From positions 1-5,378 of the forward strand of contig USPH01000107.1 of assembly GCA_900556515.1 (NCBI GenBank): a DNA stretch of 5,378 nt, given 5' to 3'. The notes beneath the pieces were generated by a model. The model had not been told where the DNA came from and ran no database searches. It saw only the letters and a list, made by a program, of their open reading frames with translations. A program made the position numbers and the translations under genes. Source of the DNA: an uncultured Collinsella sp. GTDB lineage: Bacteria; Actinomycetota; Coriobacteriia; Coriobacteriales; Coriobacteriaceae. Positions within the stretch are counted from its first letter, which is position 1. Every line of letters starts with the position of its first letter. Shown piece by piece: positions 5,060-5,378 of the stretch.

Positions 5060-5378
5060 ATGGCACTGCCTAAGGATTTCATCGACACCAACGACTTCAC
5101 CAAAGAGCAGATCCTGGCTATCGAGGATCTTGGTCTGGCAATGAAGAAGGCCATCAAGGTTGACGGTTATTATCCGCACCTGCTCCGCAACAAGAGCCTT
5201 GGCATGATCTTCCAGCAGGTCTCCACCCGCACTCGTCTTTCCTTCGAGACCGCTATGACCGACCTCGGCGGCCATGCTCAGTTCTATGGCCCTGGCACCA
5301 TCCAGCTCGGCGGTCACGAGTCCCTGGGCGACACCGCTCGCGTTATGGGCTCGCTGCTCGACATCATGATGGCTCGCG
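5060..5378 (+). CDS. ptcA: Putrescine carbamoyltransferase, N-terminal part (runs off the window)
   Basis: The first 106 residues of an aspartate/ornithine carbamoyltransferase-family enzyme; the right edge cuts the gene, which normally encodes about 340 residues. The carbamoyl-phosphate-binding loop STRTR is at 55-59, with IQLGGHE (81-87), DTARV (91-95) and the conserved Arg106 that also contacts carbamoyl phosphate in the family. The stretch [18 protein letters not shown] (36-53) and the LGGH...PG-IQLGGHE pattern closely match the enterococcal putrescine carbamoyltransferase as I remember it. Ornithine carbamoyltransferases instead have STRTR followed by a different FEVA...QIGHKES pattern. 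PtcA converts N-carbamoylputrescine and phosphate to putrescine and carbamoyl phosphate in the cytoplasm. Carbamate kinase then uses carbamoyl phosphate to make ATP. Agmatine deiminase, carbamate kinase and an agmatine-putrescine exchanger would be expected downstream. The substrate-specifying SMG-type loop lies beyond the window, so an ornithine-using or other catabolic carbamoyltransferase cannot be excluded. Confidence 0.82.
   Translation, partial: MALPKDFIDTNDFTKEQILAIEDLGLAMKKAIKVDGYYPHLLRNKSLGMIFQQVSTRTRLSFETAMTDLGGHAQFYGPGTIQLGGHESLGDTARVMGSLLDIMMAR

Noticed and set aside
4991..5317. 108-codon minus-strand frame opposite the start of ptcA
   Set aside because: The + strand encodes a clear carbamoyltransferase with STRTR and other family motifs; the antisense frame has none.

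Overview
The window looks like a chromosomal segment of a moderately GC-rich actinobacterium of class Coriobacteriia, with Collinsella or a close relative as the best guess. This rests on the GC-rich codon use, on a LuxR-type regulator with seven membrane segments (a family strongly expanded in Coriobacteriia), and on Gram-positive style Shine-Dalgarno sites. The taxonomic call is inference; no rRNA or other marker gene is present.

Left part (1-3434, + strand): a short single-membrane-segment protein of unknown function (81-254) precedes a two-gene ABC transporter operon. The first gene (317-1222) encodes an ATP-binding subunit with every ATPase motif intact and an unusual Ala/Gly-rich N-terminal extension. 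The second (1212-3434) overlaps it by 11 bases and encodes a 740-residue FtsX-fold permease with 10 predicted membrane segments and a very large external domain between segments 7 and 8. That layout is typical of BceAB-type transporters, which protect against or sense cell-wall-active peptides. No sensor kinase or response regulator lies in the window; it may be upstream.

Middle (3435-3763): a gene-free stretch between convergent genes, dense in symmetry. A strong terminator (3471-3512) follows the permease. A long imperfect hairpin element (3536-3656) comes next, then a second, bidirectional terminator (3670-3711) with almost the same stem as the first. A third hairpin (3727-3765) ends the minus-strand gene and overlaps its stop codon. 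The central hairpin element is the least explained structure in the window.

Right part (3764-5378): a membrane-bound LuxR-type regulator (minus strand, 3764-4729) is divergent from a carbamoyltransferase gene that runs off the right edge (5060 onward). The visible 106 residues resemble putrescine carbamoyltransferase (PtcA/AguB) of the agmatine deiminase pathway more than ornithine carbamoyltransferase. In Enterococcus and Streptococcus mutans this pathway is controlled by AguR, also a membrane LuxR-type activator, so the pair may be an agmatine-responsive regulator and its target. The 330-base divergent spacer holds a candidate promoter for the regulator, a widely spaced 13-base inverted repeat that could be its operator, and a nested hairpin leader just before the carbamoyltransferase ribosome binding site.
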